A DNA stretch of 33,437 nt from Acidimicrobiaceae bacterium. Lineage in GTDB: Bacteria; Actinomycetota; Acidimicrobiia; Acidimicrobiales; RAAP-2. A program made the position numbers and the translations under genes. The stretch covers positions 1 to 33,437 of the forward strand of contig DAHUZJ010000044.1 of assembly GCA_027306585.1 (NCBI GenBank), read 5' to 3'. The stretch's first letter is position 1. Each line of letters opens with the position of its first letter. The notes beneath the pieces are model-generated. The model searched no databases. It saw nothing but the letters and a program-made list of their open reading frames with translations, and was not told the origin of the DNA. Positions 8,199-15,940 of the stretch are shown here, piece after piece.

Positions 8199-9449
8199 AT
8201 GAACACCGGCGACACCGCGTGGGTGTTGGTGAGCGCCGCCCTGGTGCTCTTCATGACCCCAGGACTGGCCCTCTTCTACGGCGGGATGGTCCGCTCGAAG
8301 GGTGTTCTCGCCGTCATGATGCAGAGCTTCCTGTGCATGGGGCTGGTCACGATCCTGTGGGCAGTCTTGGCGTTCAGCCTGTCCTTCGGCCCGGACGCCG
8401 GTGCCGGCCTGATCGGCACCCTCCACCTGGGCGGCCTGGCCCACATGGCCGGCGCGCTGCCCGGCTTCCACCACCTGACCGTCTCGCCGCTCGCCGTCAT
8501 GGTCTTCCAGATGATGTTCGCCGTCATCACGGCGGCGCTGATCACCGGAGGGATGGTCGACCGGGTGCGGTTCCCGGCGTTTGTCGCGTTCATCGCCCTG
8601 TGGGTGCTGCTGGTCTATGCGCCGCTGGCCCACTGGGTGTTCAGTCCCACCGGTTGGCTCGCGCACCACGGCGTCCTGGACTTCGCCGGCGGCACGGTGG
8701 TGGAGATCAACTCGGGTTTCTCGACGCTGGCGGTGATCCTCGTCGTGGGGCGCCGCCGTGGCTGGCCGCGTGAGCCCATGCCACCCCACTCGGTGCCCCT
8801 GAGCCTCACGGGCGCCGGCATCTTGTGGTTCGGGTGGTTCGGCTTCAACGCCGGCTCGGCACTGGGCGCCAACCAAGTTGCGGTGCACGCCTTTGTCAAC
8901 ACGCAGTTGGCCGCCGCCGCCGGACTGCTCGGGTGGCTCCTGTTCGAGGGGGTCCGAGAGCGCACGGCGACCACGTTGGGCGCTGCGTCGGGTGCGGTGG
9001 CGGGCATGGTGGCCATCACCCCGTGCGCCGGCTTCCTCGGCTCGATGCCCTCGATCCTGGTCGGCGCCGTCGCCGGGCTGGTGTGCGCGCTGGCGGTCCG
9101 CCTCAAGTTCCGGCTCCGCTACGACGACTCCCTTGACGTGCTGGGCATCCACGGGGTGGGCGGGCTCGTCGGCATGGTCCTCCTCGGCATCTTCGCCTCG
9201 CGGGCGATCGATCCGGCCGGGGCCAACGGCCTCGCCAACGGCGGCGGCTGGCACTTCTTCGGGTGGGAGGTCCTGGCCGCCGTCGTGGCCGCCTCGTTCA
9301 GCTTCGGGATGACCTGGCTCATCGCCAAAGGCGTGGACCTCGTCATGGGGTTGCGGGTTCCGCCTGACGTCGAGCTCCAGGGCCTGGACCTCACCCAGCA
9401 CGCCGAGACCGCCTACGCCATGGGCGGTGGGAGCCACCTGACCGGCTGA
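8199..9449 (+). CDS. amt: Amt-family ammonium transporter with Glu in place of the first twin His
   Basis: A 416-residue, ~11-helix Amt/MEP channel that conducts ammonium across the cytoplasmic membrane. Family motifs are plain: 'FMTPGLALFYGGMVRSK', 'LDFAGGTVVEINSG', 'GWFGFNAGSA' and 'VLGIHGVGGLVG'. The Asp needed for ammonium binding is present (D161, D160 in E. coli AmtB), as is the second pore histidine (H318). The first pore histidine (H168 in AmtB) is glutamate here (E169, codon 8703-8705). This is known in fungal Mep1/Mep3-type proteins and changes transport properties, so the protein may conduct differently from AmtB. ATG 8199 follows GAGGAGG at suitable spacing. No glnK/PII gene follows, unlike the common amtB-glnK arrangement; a DEDDh exonuclease comes next. 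Confidence 0.95.
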   Translation: MNTGDTAWVLVSAALVLFMTPGLALFYGGMVRSKGVLAVMMQSFLCMGLVTILWAVLAFSLSFGPDAGAGLIGTLHLGGLAHMAGALPGFHHLTVSPLAVMVFQMMFAVITAALITGGMVDRVRFPAFVAFIALWVLLVYAPLAHWVFSPTGWLAHHGVLDFAGGTVVEINSGFSTLAVILVVGRRRGWPREPMPPHSVPLSLTGAGILWFGWFGFNAGSALGANQVAVHAFVNTQLAAAAGLLGWLLFEGVRERTATTLGAASGAVAGMVAITPCAGFLGSMPSILVGAVAGLVCALAVRLKFRLRYDDSLDVLGIHGVGGLVGMVLLGIFASRAIDPAGANGLANGGGWHFFGWEVLAAVVAASFSFGMTWLIAKGVDLVMGLRVPPDVELQGLDLTQHAETAYAMGGGSHLTG

Positions 9450-9510
9450 CGCTCGGCACGGCCACGGACCATCCGCGGCCATGAGACACCCCGGTGCCAA
9501 GCTGCCGGCC

Positions 9511-10263
9511 ATGGCGACGGAGGGGTCCTGGCCGGATGGCGAGCTGCTGGCGTTCGACCTGGAGACGACGGGGGTCGACCGCCTCGTGGACGTGCCGGTC
9601 TCGTTCGCCCTCGTCACGATGGCCGGCGGCGAGGTGCACGACCGGCAGGCATCCCTCGTCGACCCCGAGCGGGAGATCCCCGCGGACGCGACGGCGGTGC
9701 ACGGCATCACGTCGGCGCAGGCTCGGACCGAGGGCATGCGGCTGGCCGACGCCGTCACGCTCCTGGCGGACATGTTGGTGGGTGCCTCCCGTCGGGGGGT
9801 GCCGGTCGTGGGGATGAACCTCCATTTCGACCTCACGATCCTCGACGTCCAGTGCCGGCGAGTACACGGCGACGGGCTGCGAGCCCTCGGCTTCGAGGGC
9901 CCGGTGCTCGACGCGCTCGTGCTCGACCGGCACTTCGATCGCTTTCGCAAGGGACGGCGACGCCTCTCGGACTTGTGCGACGAGTACCGAATCGTCATCG
10001 AGCGCGCCCACGACGCGGGCGCCGACGCCGAAGCGACGCTCGGCATCGTCGCTGCGATGTGCCGCCGCTATCCGGCGCTCTCGACCGCGTCGCTCGCAGA
10101 CCTCCATCGGCACCAAGTTCTCTGGCATCGCCAGTGGGCGACCTCCTACGGCGAGTGGCGGAGCCGACAGGGCCTGCCCCCCCTCGATCCGGCCGACGCC
10201 CAGTGGCCGCTCGCGGGTTGGACGACGGCGGAGGTCTTCGGCGGGATGGCCGCCGCCGGGTGA
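9511..10263 (+). CDS. DEDDh 3'-5' exonuclease (DnaQ-like)
   Basis: A 250-residue protein of the DnaQ/RNase T exonuclease fold, predicted to remove nucleotides from 3' ends of DNA or RNA with two metal ions. All three Exo motifs are complete: 'LLAFDLETTGVDR' (D16, E18), 'GMNLHFDLTILD' (D107) and 'ERAHDAGADAEAT' (H167, D172). Hence the DEDDh type. The conserved HGIT ('AVHGITSAQA') precedes Exo II. The C-terminal ~60 residues ('LHRHQVLWHRQWATSYGEW') resemble the extension of stand-alone actinobacterial homologues rather than a polymerase epsilon subunit. The start is uncertain: ATG 9481 would add ten residues and neither start has a clear ribosome binding site; 9511 is chosen because homologues usually begin close to Exo I. 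It may be co-transcribed with amt, 61 bases upstream. Confidence 0.88.
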   Translation: MATEGSWPDGELLAFDLETTGVDRLVDVPVSFALVTMAGGEVHDRQASLVDPEREIPADATAVHGITSAQARTEGMRLADAVTLLADMLVGASRRGVPVVGMNLHFDLTILDVQCRRVHGDGLRALGFEGPVLDALVLDRHFDRFRKGRRRLSDLCDEYRIVIERAHDAGADAEATLGIVAAMCRRYPALSTASLADLHRHQVLWHRQWATSYGEWRSRQGLPPLDPADAQWPLAGWTTAEVFGGMAAAG

Positions 10264-10269
10264 CCCGTT

Positions 10270-10298
10270 GCCACCGGGCCGCAGCCGTGCCTGGTGGC
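10270..10298 (+). terminator. Hairpin after the exonuclease gene
   Basis: GCCACCGGG pairs with CCTGGTGGC (nine pairs, one G-U) around an 11-base loop, starting 6 bases after the exonuclease stop. There is no U-tract. Position and stability suggest a terminator that isolates the following alcohol dehydrogenase. Confidence 0.5.
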
Positions 10299-10355
10299 GG
10301 TGCTCCCTGAGCGTCGGGTGGCCCCGGTGCGATAGTGGGGCACGTGGACGAGACC

Positions 10356-11369
10356 ATGCGGGCCTGGGAGGTCGTGGCTCCGGGCGCCATCGACACCGGA
10401 CCTCTGCAGCTGGCGGAGCGACAGGTGCCCGAGCCCGGACCCGGACAGGTCCGGGTCCGCGTCGACGCCTGTGGCGTGTGCCGGACCGACCTTCACGTGA
10501 CCGAAGGCGACCTCCCGGTGCACCGGCCCCACGTGGTCCCCGGGCACGAGGTGGTAGGTCGAGTGGACGTGTGCGGACCCGAGGCCCGCCGGTTCGCTCC
10601 GGGGGACCGGGTCGGCGTGGCCTGGCTCGGCGGGACGTGCGGCGTGTGCCGGTTCTGCCGGCGGGGAGCCGAGAACCTCTGCCTCGCGGCCACCTTCACC
10701 GGCTGGGACGTCGACGGCGGGTACGCCGAAGCCACGGTGGTCGACGAGCGGTACGCCTACCGCCTGCCCGATGACCTGCCCGACGACCAGGCGGCGCCGC
10801 TCCTGTGCGCCGGGATCATCGGCTACCGGGCCCTGCGGACCACGGGCCTTCGCCCCGGCGGACGATTGGGGATCTACGGGTTCGGAGGGTCAGCCCACCT
10901 CACGGCGCAGATCGCCATCGCCGAGGGTGCCGCCGTCTGCGTCGCCACCCGCTCGGCCGCCGCCCAGGCACTCGCCCGGGAGCTGGGTGCTGTCTGGGTG
11001 GGCGGAGCGGCAACAGCGCCCCCCGAGCCGCTCGACGCCGCCATCCTGTTCGCGCCGGCCGGCGACCTGGTCCTGCCGGCCCTGGCTGCCCTCGACCGGG
11101 GTGGCGTGCTCTCGGTGGCCGGCATCCACCTGACCGACATCCCGGCCCTCGAGTACCAGCGGCATCTCTTCGAGGAGCGGGTGCTCCGCAGTGTCACGGC
11201 CAACACCCGAGCCGACGGGGAGGAACTGCTGCGCCTGGCCCCCCGCCTCGGCGTGCGGGCAACCACCGTGCCCTACCCGCTGGAGAGGGCCGACGTCGCC
11301 CTGGCCGACCTGGCCCACGACCGAATCACTGGGGCCGCGGTGCTGCACATGGCCGGTTCCACCCGCTGA
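10356..11369 (+). CDS. Zinc-dependent alcohol dehydrogenase family protein
   Basis: A 337-residue medium-chain dehydrogenase/reductase, expected to oxidise alcohols or reduce aldehydes with NAD(P). Catalytic zinc ligands are present: C39 in '[12 protein letters not shown]', H64 in 'VPGHEVVG' and C151 in '[12 protein letters not shown]'. The structural zinc lobe is complete ('[17 protein letters not shown]', four Cys at about 95, 98, 101 and 109). The Rossmann turn is '[14 protein letters not shown]'; this Gly-Phe-Gly-Gly-Ser-Ala-His form fits the actinobacterial ADH subfamily that includes mycobacterial AdhA-like proteins. The start is ATG 10356, since 'MRAWEVV' is where family members begin; GTG 10335 and GTG 10344 are possible. 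It stands alone before the tRNA gene, so the substrate cannot be inferred. Confidence 0.93.
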   Translation: MRAWEVVAPGAIDTGPLQLAERQVPEPGPGQVRVRVDACGVCRTDLHVTEGDLPVHRPHVVPGHEVVGRVDVCGPEARRFAPGDRVGVAWLGGTCGVCRFCRRGAENLCLAATFTGWDVDGGYAEATVVDERYAYRLPDDLPDDQAAPLLCAGIIGYRALRTTGLRPGGRLGIYGFGGSAHLTAQIAIAEGAAVCVATRSAAAQALARELGAVWVGGAATAPPEPLDAAILFAPAGDLVLPALAALDRGGVLSVAGIHLTDIPALEYQRHLFEERVLRSVTANTRADGEELLRLAPRLGVRATTVPYPLERADVALADLAHDRITGAAVLHMAGSTR

Positions 11370-11414
11370 GCGGCGGGCCGACCGCAGCGGTGGGCGGTGG
11401 TAGCTTGGACGCAC

Positions 11415-11490
11415 GGGCCGTTGGCGCAGCTGGTAGCGCACTTGCATGACGCGCAAGGGGTCAGAGGTTCGAGTCCTCTACGGCCCACCA
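11415..11490 (+). tRNA. tRNA-Val (anticodon GAC), CCA encoded
   Basis: A complete cloverleaf. The acceptor stem GGGCCGT pairs with ACGGCCC, the D stem is GCGC/GCGC, the anticodon stem CTTGC/GCAAG encloses the loop ATGACGC with anticodon GAC, the variable loop is 5 bases, and the T stem AGAGG/CCTCT encloses TTCGAGT. The discriminator is A at 11487 and CCA is encoded at 11488-11490. Total is 73 bases plus CCA. It reads GUC, and by wobble GUU, valine codons. The gene is followed closely by a palindrome at 11498-11511. Confidence 0.97.
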
Positions 11491-11497
11491 CTCGGGA

Positions 11498-11511
11498 CGG
11501 TTCACGAACCG
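11498..11511 (+). terminator. Short palindrome downstream of tRNA-Val
   Basis: CGGTTCACGAACCG is perfectly palindromic and lies eight bases after the encoded CCA. It could act in 3' end formation of the tRNA transcript, but the stem is short and there is no U-tract. Confidence 0.35.
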
Positions 11512-11563
11512 CCTCCGGTGTAGCCACCGCCGTGCCGGCCGGGACCTTGAACACCGGCCGTGC

Positions 11564-11873
11564 GGCGTTCGGCCCTTCCGCTCGGACCTCGTGGACGAGA
11601 GCGGCGAGCAGCGCCGTCACCTGCGGGCGTGCCACACCGATGGGGTGGCCGAGCGCACCATGTCGGGGCTGTCCTCGCTCGCCGACGACGAGGACTGGTT
11701 CTGCTGGATGAGCTTCCCCGACCCGCATCGCCCCTGGGACCCACCCGAGTCCGAGGCCCGCAAGATCTCCTGGCGGGACCTGGACCTACCGGCGGGCCAT
11801 CCCGGCACGGTCGAAGCGCGCGAGAAGGTGCTGGCGGAGAAGCCGTCGCACTGGCTCGGCTACGCGACCGGCG
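11564..11873 (+). pseudogene. Sulfatase fragment (decayed)
   Basis: In the frame of GTG 11591 the translation reads through 'GVAERTMSGLSSLADDEDW' and then 'FCWMSFPDPHRPWDPPESEA', ending near 'EKPSHWLGYATG'. The Ser-Phe-Pro-Asp-Pro-His-x-Pro block is characteristic of type I sulfatases and arylsulfatases, where it is usually Asp-Pro-His-His-Pro; the second His is Arg here. Nothing before it carries the catalytic Cys/Ser-x-Pro-x-Arg, and after ~11873 the same frame turns into low-complexity Arg/Ala/Gly sequence. A normal sulfatase is 450-550 residues, so only a middle piece of about 100 residues remains. It sits directly downstream of tRNA-Val. Family assignment is by motif only. Confidence 0.5.
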
Positions 11874-12140
11874 CGCCGATCTCGGTGGGGAGCGCGAGCT
11901 TCGTTGGCCGCCAGGCTCGCCCGGCCGTCCGGCACCCGGTTGGGAGGAGCTCGCCCGGCGCGATCCCCGCTCGCGTCGTCATGCGACCGATCCCAGTGCT
12001 CATTGCCTATGGGCGGAGCCGGGCTTCGTCCGGCTCGGTGTGGGCTCGGCGTGGAGGAGCGGGCCTCGGCGGGGCTGGTTAGCCTTTCGGGCGGGGGGGC
12101 GACTGCGGCTCCGATCGCGCCGGGAAGGGAAGGGAGGACC
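11874..12140. other. Leader region of the PQQ-like gene
   Basis: These bases separate the sulfatase remnant from the start of the secreted beta-propeller gene. The propeller frame is open through here, but the translation is Arg/Ala/Gly-rich without protein character, and a clear GGGAGG (12132-12137) precedes GTG 12141. I read the region as non-coding leader or further degraded sequence; no promoter stands out. Confidence 0.45.
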
Positions 12141-14186
12141 GTGCTGGGAAGGGTCGGTCGCGCAGGTGCGGTGCCCGCGCTCTTCGTTGGGTCGCTCGCG
12201 GGCGGAGCATCGCTCGCCGCGCCGAGCACGCCGACGGCGGCGAGTGTGACGTCGTCCTGGTCCGTCTACCACGGAGACCCGCAGGGGACGGGTGTCGCCA
12301 CGACAGGCGCCACATTCCGGCACGCCAGCCAAGCGTGGTCGTCGCCGATCCTCGACGGCCAGATCTACGGCGAACCTCTCGCGGCGAGCGGGCGCGTGTT
12401 CGTGGCCACGGAGGCCGACACTGTCTACGCCCTGGCGGCCAACACGGGGACAATCCTCTGGTCGGCACAACTGGGGACCGCGGTGCCGAGCAGCTCGTTG
12501 CCGTGCGGTGACATAAGCCCCACCGTCGGCATCACCGGGACCCCGGTGGTCGACATCACGACGAGCGAGCTGTTCGTGGTCGCCGACGAGCTCCTCCACG
12601 GGGTGCCCCAGCACCACCTGGTCGGCCTCAACGTCTACACGGGCGCCGTCGAGCTCGACCAGGTCGTGGACCCACCGGGCGCGACACCCGGAGCGGTGCT
12701 CCAGCGGACCGGGTTGAACCTCACCGGCGGTGACGTCATCGTCGGCTTCGGCGGCAACTACGGCGACTGCGGGTCCTACCACGGAGCGATCGCATCGGTT
12801 CCCGAGGTCGGGGGGACGTCCGCGTACTACACAATCGACGCCGGTGTGGGCCAACGGGAAGGGGCGGTATGGATGGGTGGGGCCGCCCCCGAGGTCGACG
12901 GGTCTGGGAACATCTGGGCCGCCATCGGGAATGGCTCGTCGACGACACCGTCGAAGTACGACGGCAGCGACGCCGTGGTCGAGCTGGGACCCGCGCTCAA
13001 CCAGATCCACGCCTTCGCGCCCTCGAGCTGGCCGACGGACAATGCGCACGACCTCGACCTTGGATCGAGCGCCCCTGCCCTCTTGGGCGACGGCAAAGTC
13101 CTACAGGTCGGCAAATCACAGACGGGCTACCTGCTGACAGGGTCGAGTCTCGGGCTGCAGGCGGCCACGCATGTCTGCACAGGCGACGCCGACGGCGGTG
13201 ATGCCGTCGTCGGCACCGTCGTCTACGTCGGGTGCCAGAGCGGGGTGGAGGCCGTCCAGACGACACCGACCCTGTCGGTGCAGTGGCGAGCGACGAACGG
13301 TACCGCCGGACCACCGATCGTTGCCGGGGGACTGGTGTGGTCGATCGGCTCCACAGCGCTCTTCGGGATCGATCCCGCCAACGGGTCACCGGTGGTCCGC
13401 CTGGGCGTCGGCCACGAGGCCAATCACTTCCCGACGCCGTCCGTCGCCGACGGGCTCCTCCTGGCCCCGGGTGGGACAGACGGCAACAAGGTCCTTGCCT
13501 TCGAAGGAAGCGCCGGTCTCCCCGGTACACCGACTCCGGGCCCCTCCACAGCGCCACCGCCGCTGGCGTCCTACTGGGAGGTGGCAACCGACGGCGGCGT
13601 CTTCAGCTTCGGCAAGGCGGCGTTCCACGGTTCGATGGGCGGGCACCCGCTCAACGCCCCGGTGGTGGGGATCGCCCGTGCACCCCAGGGCGGCGGCTAC
13701 TGGGAGGTCGCTGCCGACGGCGGCATCTTCGCCTTCACAGCACCCTTCCACGGTTCGATGGGTGGCCGCCCGCTCAACGCTCCGGTGGTGGGCCTCGCTG
13801 CCGACTCGGCCACGGGCGGCTACTGGGAGGTCGCTGCCGACGGCGGCATCTTCGCCTTCACAGCGCCGTTCGACGGCTCGATGGGTGGCCGCCCGCTCGG
13901 GCAGCCCATCGTGGGCATCGCCGCCACGCCGACAGGGGGCGGCTACTGGGAGGTCGCTGCCGACGGCGGCATCTTCTCGTTCGGGAACGCCGCGTTCGAA
14001 GGGTCCATGGGCGGTCACCAGCTCAGCGCCCCGATCGTCGGCGTGGCGTCCACGCCCACGCCCAGCGGCTACTGGGAGGCCGGGACCGACGGCGGCGTCT
14101 TCTCGTTCGGGGACGCTGCCTTCCACGGCTCGATGGGTGGGCGCCCGCTGGATGCACCGATCGCGGGGATCGCGGCGGCCTTCTAG
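12141..14186 (+). CDS. Secreted PQQ-like beta-propeller protein with five C-terminal YWEV/DGG repeats
   Basis: A 681-residue protein. GTG 12141 is chosen for its ribosome binding site (GGGAGG) and because the protein then begins with an export signal: a short basic start, hydrophobic 'AVPALFVGSLAGGASLAAP', then an Ala-rich cleavage region. Residues ~40-465 form a quinoprotein-like beta-propeller, with blades such as 'VFVATEADTVYALAANTG' and 'LLAPGGTDGNKVLAFEGS'; no heme motif is seen, so catalysis is doubtful. A Pro/Thr linker ('PGTPTPGPSTAPPP') leads to five tandem units of ~41-42 residues built on 'YWEVAADGGIFSFGNAAFEG' followed by Ser-Met-Gly-Gly and a Pro-Ile-Val-Gly-Ile-Ala strand. These repeats, common in Acidimicrobiia, may form a second propeller. 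I infer a cell-surface or extracellular binding role; ligand unknown. Confidence 0.85.
   Translation: MLGRVGRAGAVPALFVGSLAGGASLAAPSTPTAASVTSSWSVYHGDPQGTGVATTGATFRHASQAWSSPILDGQIYGEPLAASGRVFVATEADTVYALAANTGTILWSAQLGTAVPSSSLPCGDISPTVGITGTPVVDITTSELFVVADELLHGVPQHHLVGLNVYTGAVELDQVVDPPGATPGAVLQRTGLNLTGGDVIVGFGGNYGDCGSYHGAIASVPEVGGTSAYYTIDAGVGQREGAVWMGGAAPEVDGSGNIWAAIGNGSSTTPSKYDGSDAVVELGPALNQIHAFAPSSWPTDNAHDLDLGSSAPALLGDGKVLQVGKSQTGYLLTGSSLGLQAATHVCTGDADGGDAVVGTVVYVGCQSGVEAVQTTPTLSVQWRATNGTAGPPIVAGGLVWSIGSTALFGIDPANGSPVVRLGVGHEANHFPTPSVADGLLLAPGGTDGNKVLAFEGSAGLPGTPTPGPSTAPPPLASYWEVATDGGVFSFGKAAFHGSMGGHPLNAPVVGIARAPQGGGYWEVAADGGIFAFTAPFHGSMGGRPLNAPVVGLAADSATGGYWEVAADGGIFAFTAPFDGSMGGRPLGQPIVGIAATPTGGGYWEVAADGGIFSFGNAAFEGSMGGHQLSAPIVGVASTPTPSGYWEAGTDGGVFSFGDAAFHGSMGGRPLDAPIAGIAAAF
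13572..14183 (+). repeat. Five ~123-126 bp coding tandem repeats
   Basis: Units begin with TACTGGGAGG at 13572, 13698, 13821, 13944 and 14070, so spacings are 126, 123, 123 and 126 bases. The middle units are almost identical at DNA level over the segment encoding 'YWEVAADGGIF', which suggests recent duplication or gene conversion. All are in frame with the propeller gene. Confidence 0.95.
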
Positions 14187-14323
14187 GACGCCGTGGCCGA
14201 CCTGCGGGTGCGGTGCCGCCAAGGGCGGCGACCGGCGCGAAGATGGGCGGGCGCTGCGGTCCCGGCGGCGTGACGGACCACAACCGACGACCGGTGACGA
14301 GCCGAGGAAGGGGGTCACGGCCG

Positions 14324-15232
14324 ATGGGCTATCTCACGCAGTGGTCCTTCGACCCCTTCATCGTCGTCGTGGCCCTGGTCGTCATGGCCCACGAGATGGG
14401 GATCGCACACCTGGCGCGCCGATCCCGGCCTGCTCGGACCCGCGCGCGGCGTCGGCGGTCCCTGCTCTTCTACGGGGGGTTGGCGCTCCTCCTCCTGACC
14501 GTGACGTCGCCGATCGACTACTGGGCGGACCGGTACTTCATGGTCCACATGGTCGAGCACCTGATCCTGATGTTCTTCGCCCCCATGCTCATCGTGGCCG
14601 GCGCGCCGTGGCTCCCCTTCATGCACGCGCTCCCGGTCGGGGCCCGCCGGCGGGTGGGCCGTGCGGTCCTGCTCGGCGTGTGGGCGGGGCCCCTCCGTGC
14701 GGTGGGGAGGTTCCTCACCAGCGGCGCCGTCGCCGTCGTCGTGTTCAACCTGGTGATGGTGTTCTGGCACATCCCGGGTCCGTTCGACCTGGCAGTGTCG
14801 AGCTCGATGGTGCACATCTGGCTCATGCACGGCAGCTTCTTCGTTGCCGGCGTGGCCTTCTGGCTCCAGATCCTCCGGTCGCCGCCGTTCATCCCGCGGC
14901 TCACCTCGATGGGGAAGATCGGCGCCATCCTGGGCACCAACGTGGTGATGACCATTCTGGCCATGGCCATGAGCATCTTCGCGACCCATTCGTGGTACTC
15001 CGTGTACGACCATCTCCCCGGCGTGCGCCTGTCGCCGTTGGTCGACCAGGAGATCGGCGCAGCCATCCTGTGGGTGTGCGGCGACTTCTGGGCGATGCCG
15101 GCCCTCATGATGGTGATCCGCAGGGCCGTTGCCGAGGAGGGGTCCGCCAGCGCGCTGCTCGACCGATTCTTCCATCGCCCCGTCGTGCCGCCGATCGAGG
15201 CGCCGGCGGCGGGCGCCCCCTCGCCTCGCTGA
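14324..15232 (+). CDS. ctaG: CtaG-like cytochrome c oxidase assembly protein
   Basis: A 302-residue polytopic membrane protein of the caa3-type CtaG family, linked to copper delivery and assembly of cytochrome c oxidase. Seen: 'VVMAHEMGIAHLARR' in the first segment, 'VHMVEHLILMFFAPMLIVAG' with conserved His-Met-x-x-His, 'NLVMVFWHIPGPFDLAV' and the terminal 'ILWVCGDFWAMPALMMV'. About seven hydrophobic segments can be counted. ATG 14324 follows the purine-rich GAGGAAGGGGG. The frame is open more than 1 kb upstream, but that part is a shadow of the propeller gene. No oxidase subunit gene is nearby, so its partner oxidase lies elsewhere. The gene converges on the response regulator, with a G/C hairpin in the 30-base gap. 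Confidence 0.9.
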   Translation: MGYLTQWSFDPFIVVVALVVMAHEMGIAHLARRSRPARTRARRRRSLLFYGGLALLLLTVTSPIDYWADRYFMVHMVEHLILMFFAPMLIVAGAPWLPFMHALPVGARRRVGRAVLLGVWAGPLRAVGRFLTSGAVAVVVFNLVMVFWHIPGPFDLAVSSSMVHIWLMHGSFFVAGVAFWLQILRSPPFIPRLTSMGKIGAILGTNVVMTILAMAMSIFATHSWYSVYDHLPGVRLSPLVDQEIGAAILWVCGDFWAMPALMMVIRRAVAEEGSASALLDRFFHRPVVPPIEAPAAGAPSPR

Positions 15233-15240
15233 CCCTGATG

Positions 15241-15255
15241 GCCGCCGCCGGCGGC
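15241..15255. terminator. Hairpin between convergent ctaG and response regulator genes
   Basis: GCCGCC-GCC-GGCGGC lies in the 30-base gap between two converging genes. It is short and lacks a U-tract. It may be a bidirectional terminator, but such G/C runs also arise by chance in this genome. Confidence 0.4.
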
Positions 15256-15262
15256 GCGCCGG

Positions 15263-15940
15263 TCAGTCCTCCGGTGGGACGAGCCGATAGCCGGCCCCGC
15301 GCACCGTCTGGATCAGGGGTGGCAGGCCGGGTCGGTTGAGCTTCCGGCGCAAGTAGCCGACGTACACGTCGACGACGTTGCTCCCGGGGTCGTAGTCGAA
15401 CTCCCACACCCGGCTGAGGATGCGGGTGCGACTGAGGACGTGGGTCGGATTGCGCATGAACAGCTCGAGGAGGGACCACTCCCGAGGGGCAAGGTCGACG
15501 CGGCGTCCCGCCCGCCAGGCGACCTTGGTGAGCAGGTCGAGGCGCAGGTCCTCGACGACGAGCTCCTGGGCCGTCGGCTGCGCGGCGGGGCGCAGCGCCA
15601 CCCGCATGCGGGCGAGGAGCTCCTCGAAGGCGAACGGCTTGGTGATGTAGTCGCTGGCACCGAGCTCGAGCCCCCGCACCTTGTCCGCGATCTCGCCGCG
15701 CGCCGTGAGCATGATGACCGGGAGCACGAGGCCGAGCCGGCGCAGGTGGAGGAGGACCTCCTCGCCATGGCCGTCGGGCAGGCCGAGGTCGAGGAGGACG
15801 AGGTCCACGTCGTCGGCGGTCACGTAGCCCACGGCGTCGCGCACGGTGGACGCCACGGCGGTCATGTAGCCCTCGGCGCGCAGGCCCTTCTGGATGAAGG
15901 AGGCGATGCGCGGGTCGTCCTCGACCAAGAGGACGTTCAT
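15263..15940 (-). CDS. OmpR-family response regulator
   Basis: A 225-residue DNA-binding response regulator. The receiver domain (~1-115) has the acidic pair in 'LLVEDDPRIA', the phospho-acceptor D51 in 'DLVLLDLGLPDGHG', the switch Thr79 in 'IMLTARGE' and Lys101 in 'DYITKPFAFEE'. The C-terminal winged helix (~125-220) shows 'LAPREWSLLELFMRNP', 'VVDVYVGYLRRKL' and 'QTVRGAGYRLV', all standard for OmpR/PhoB. ATG 15940 overlaps the stop of the upstream kinase in an ATGA, which fixes the start; an in-frame ATG seven codons earlier lies inside the kinase gene. It should be phosphorylated by that kinase and bind direct-repeat sites. Target genes are not known; the apbE operon itself is a candidate for autoregulation. 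Confidence 0.95.
   Translation of the reverse strand: MNVLLVEDDPRIASFIQKGLRAEGYMTAVASTVRDAVGYVTADDVDLVLLDLGLPDGHGEEVLLHLRRLGLVLPVIMLTARGEIADKVRGLELGASDYITKPFAFEELLARMRVALRPAAQPTAQELVVEDLRLDLLTKVAWRAGRRVDLAPREWSLLELFMRNPTHVLSRTRILSRVWEFDYDPGSNVVDVYVGYLRRKLNRPGLPPLIQTVRGAGYRLVPPED

Noticed and set aside
3698-8254. Single 1518-codon open frame covering both treY and treZ
   Set aside because: Only the part from 6202 downward has TreY domains. The upstream part is an Arg/Pro/Gly-rich shadow of treZ, and the GTGA overlap defines two separate genes.
8040-10046. 668-codon minus-strand frame opposite amt and the exonuclease
   Set aside because: It is Arg/Ser/Pro/His-rich without any domain and opposite two clear genes; a typical high-GC antisense shadow.
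13572-14183. Repeat array as CRISPR or mobile element
   Set aside because: Units are in frame, 123-126 bases, and encode a conserved protein repeat; there are no spacers, terminal inverted repeats or transposase.
13232-14323. Long open frame upstream of ctaG as an N-terminal extension
   Set aside because: It is antiphase to the propeller repeats and has shadow composition. The conserved CtaG domain and a ribosome binding site start at 14324.
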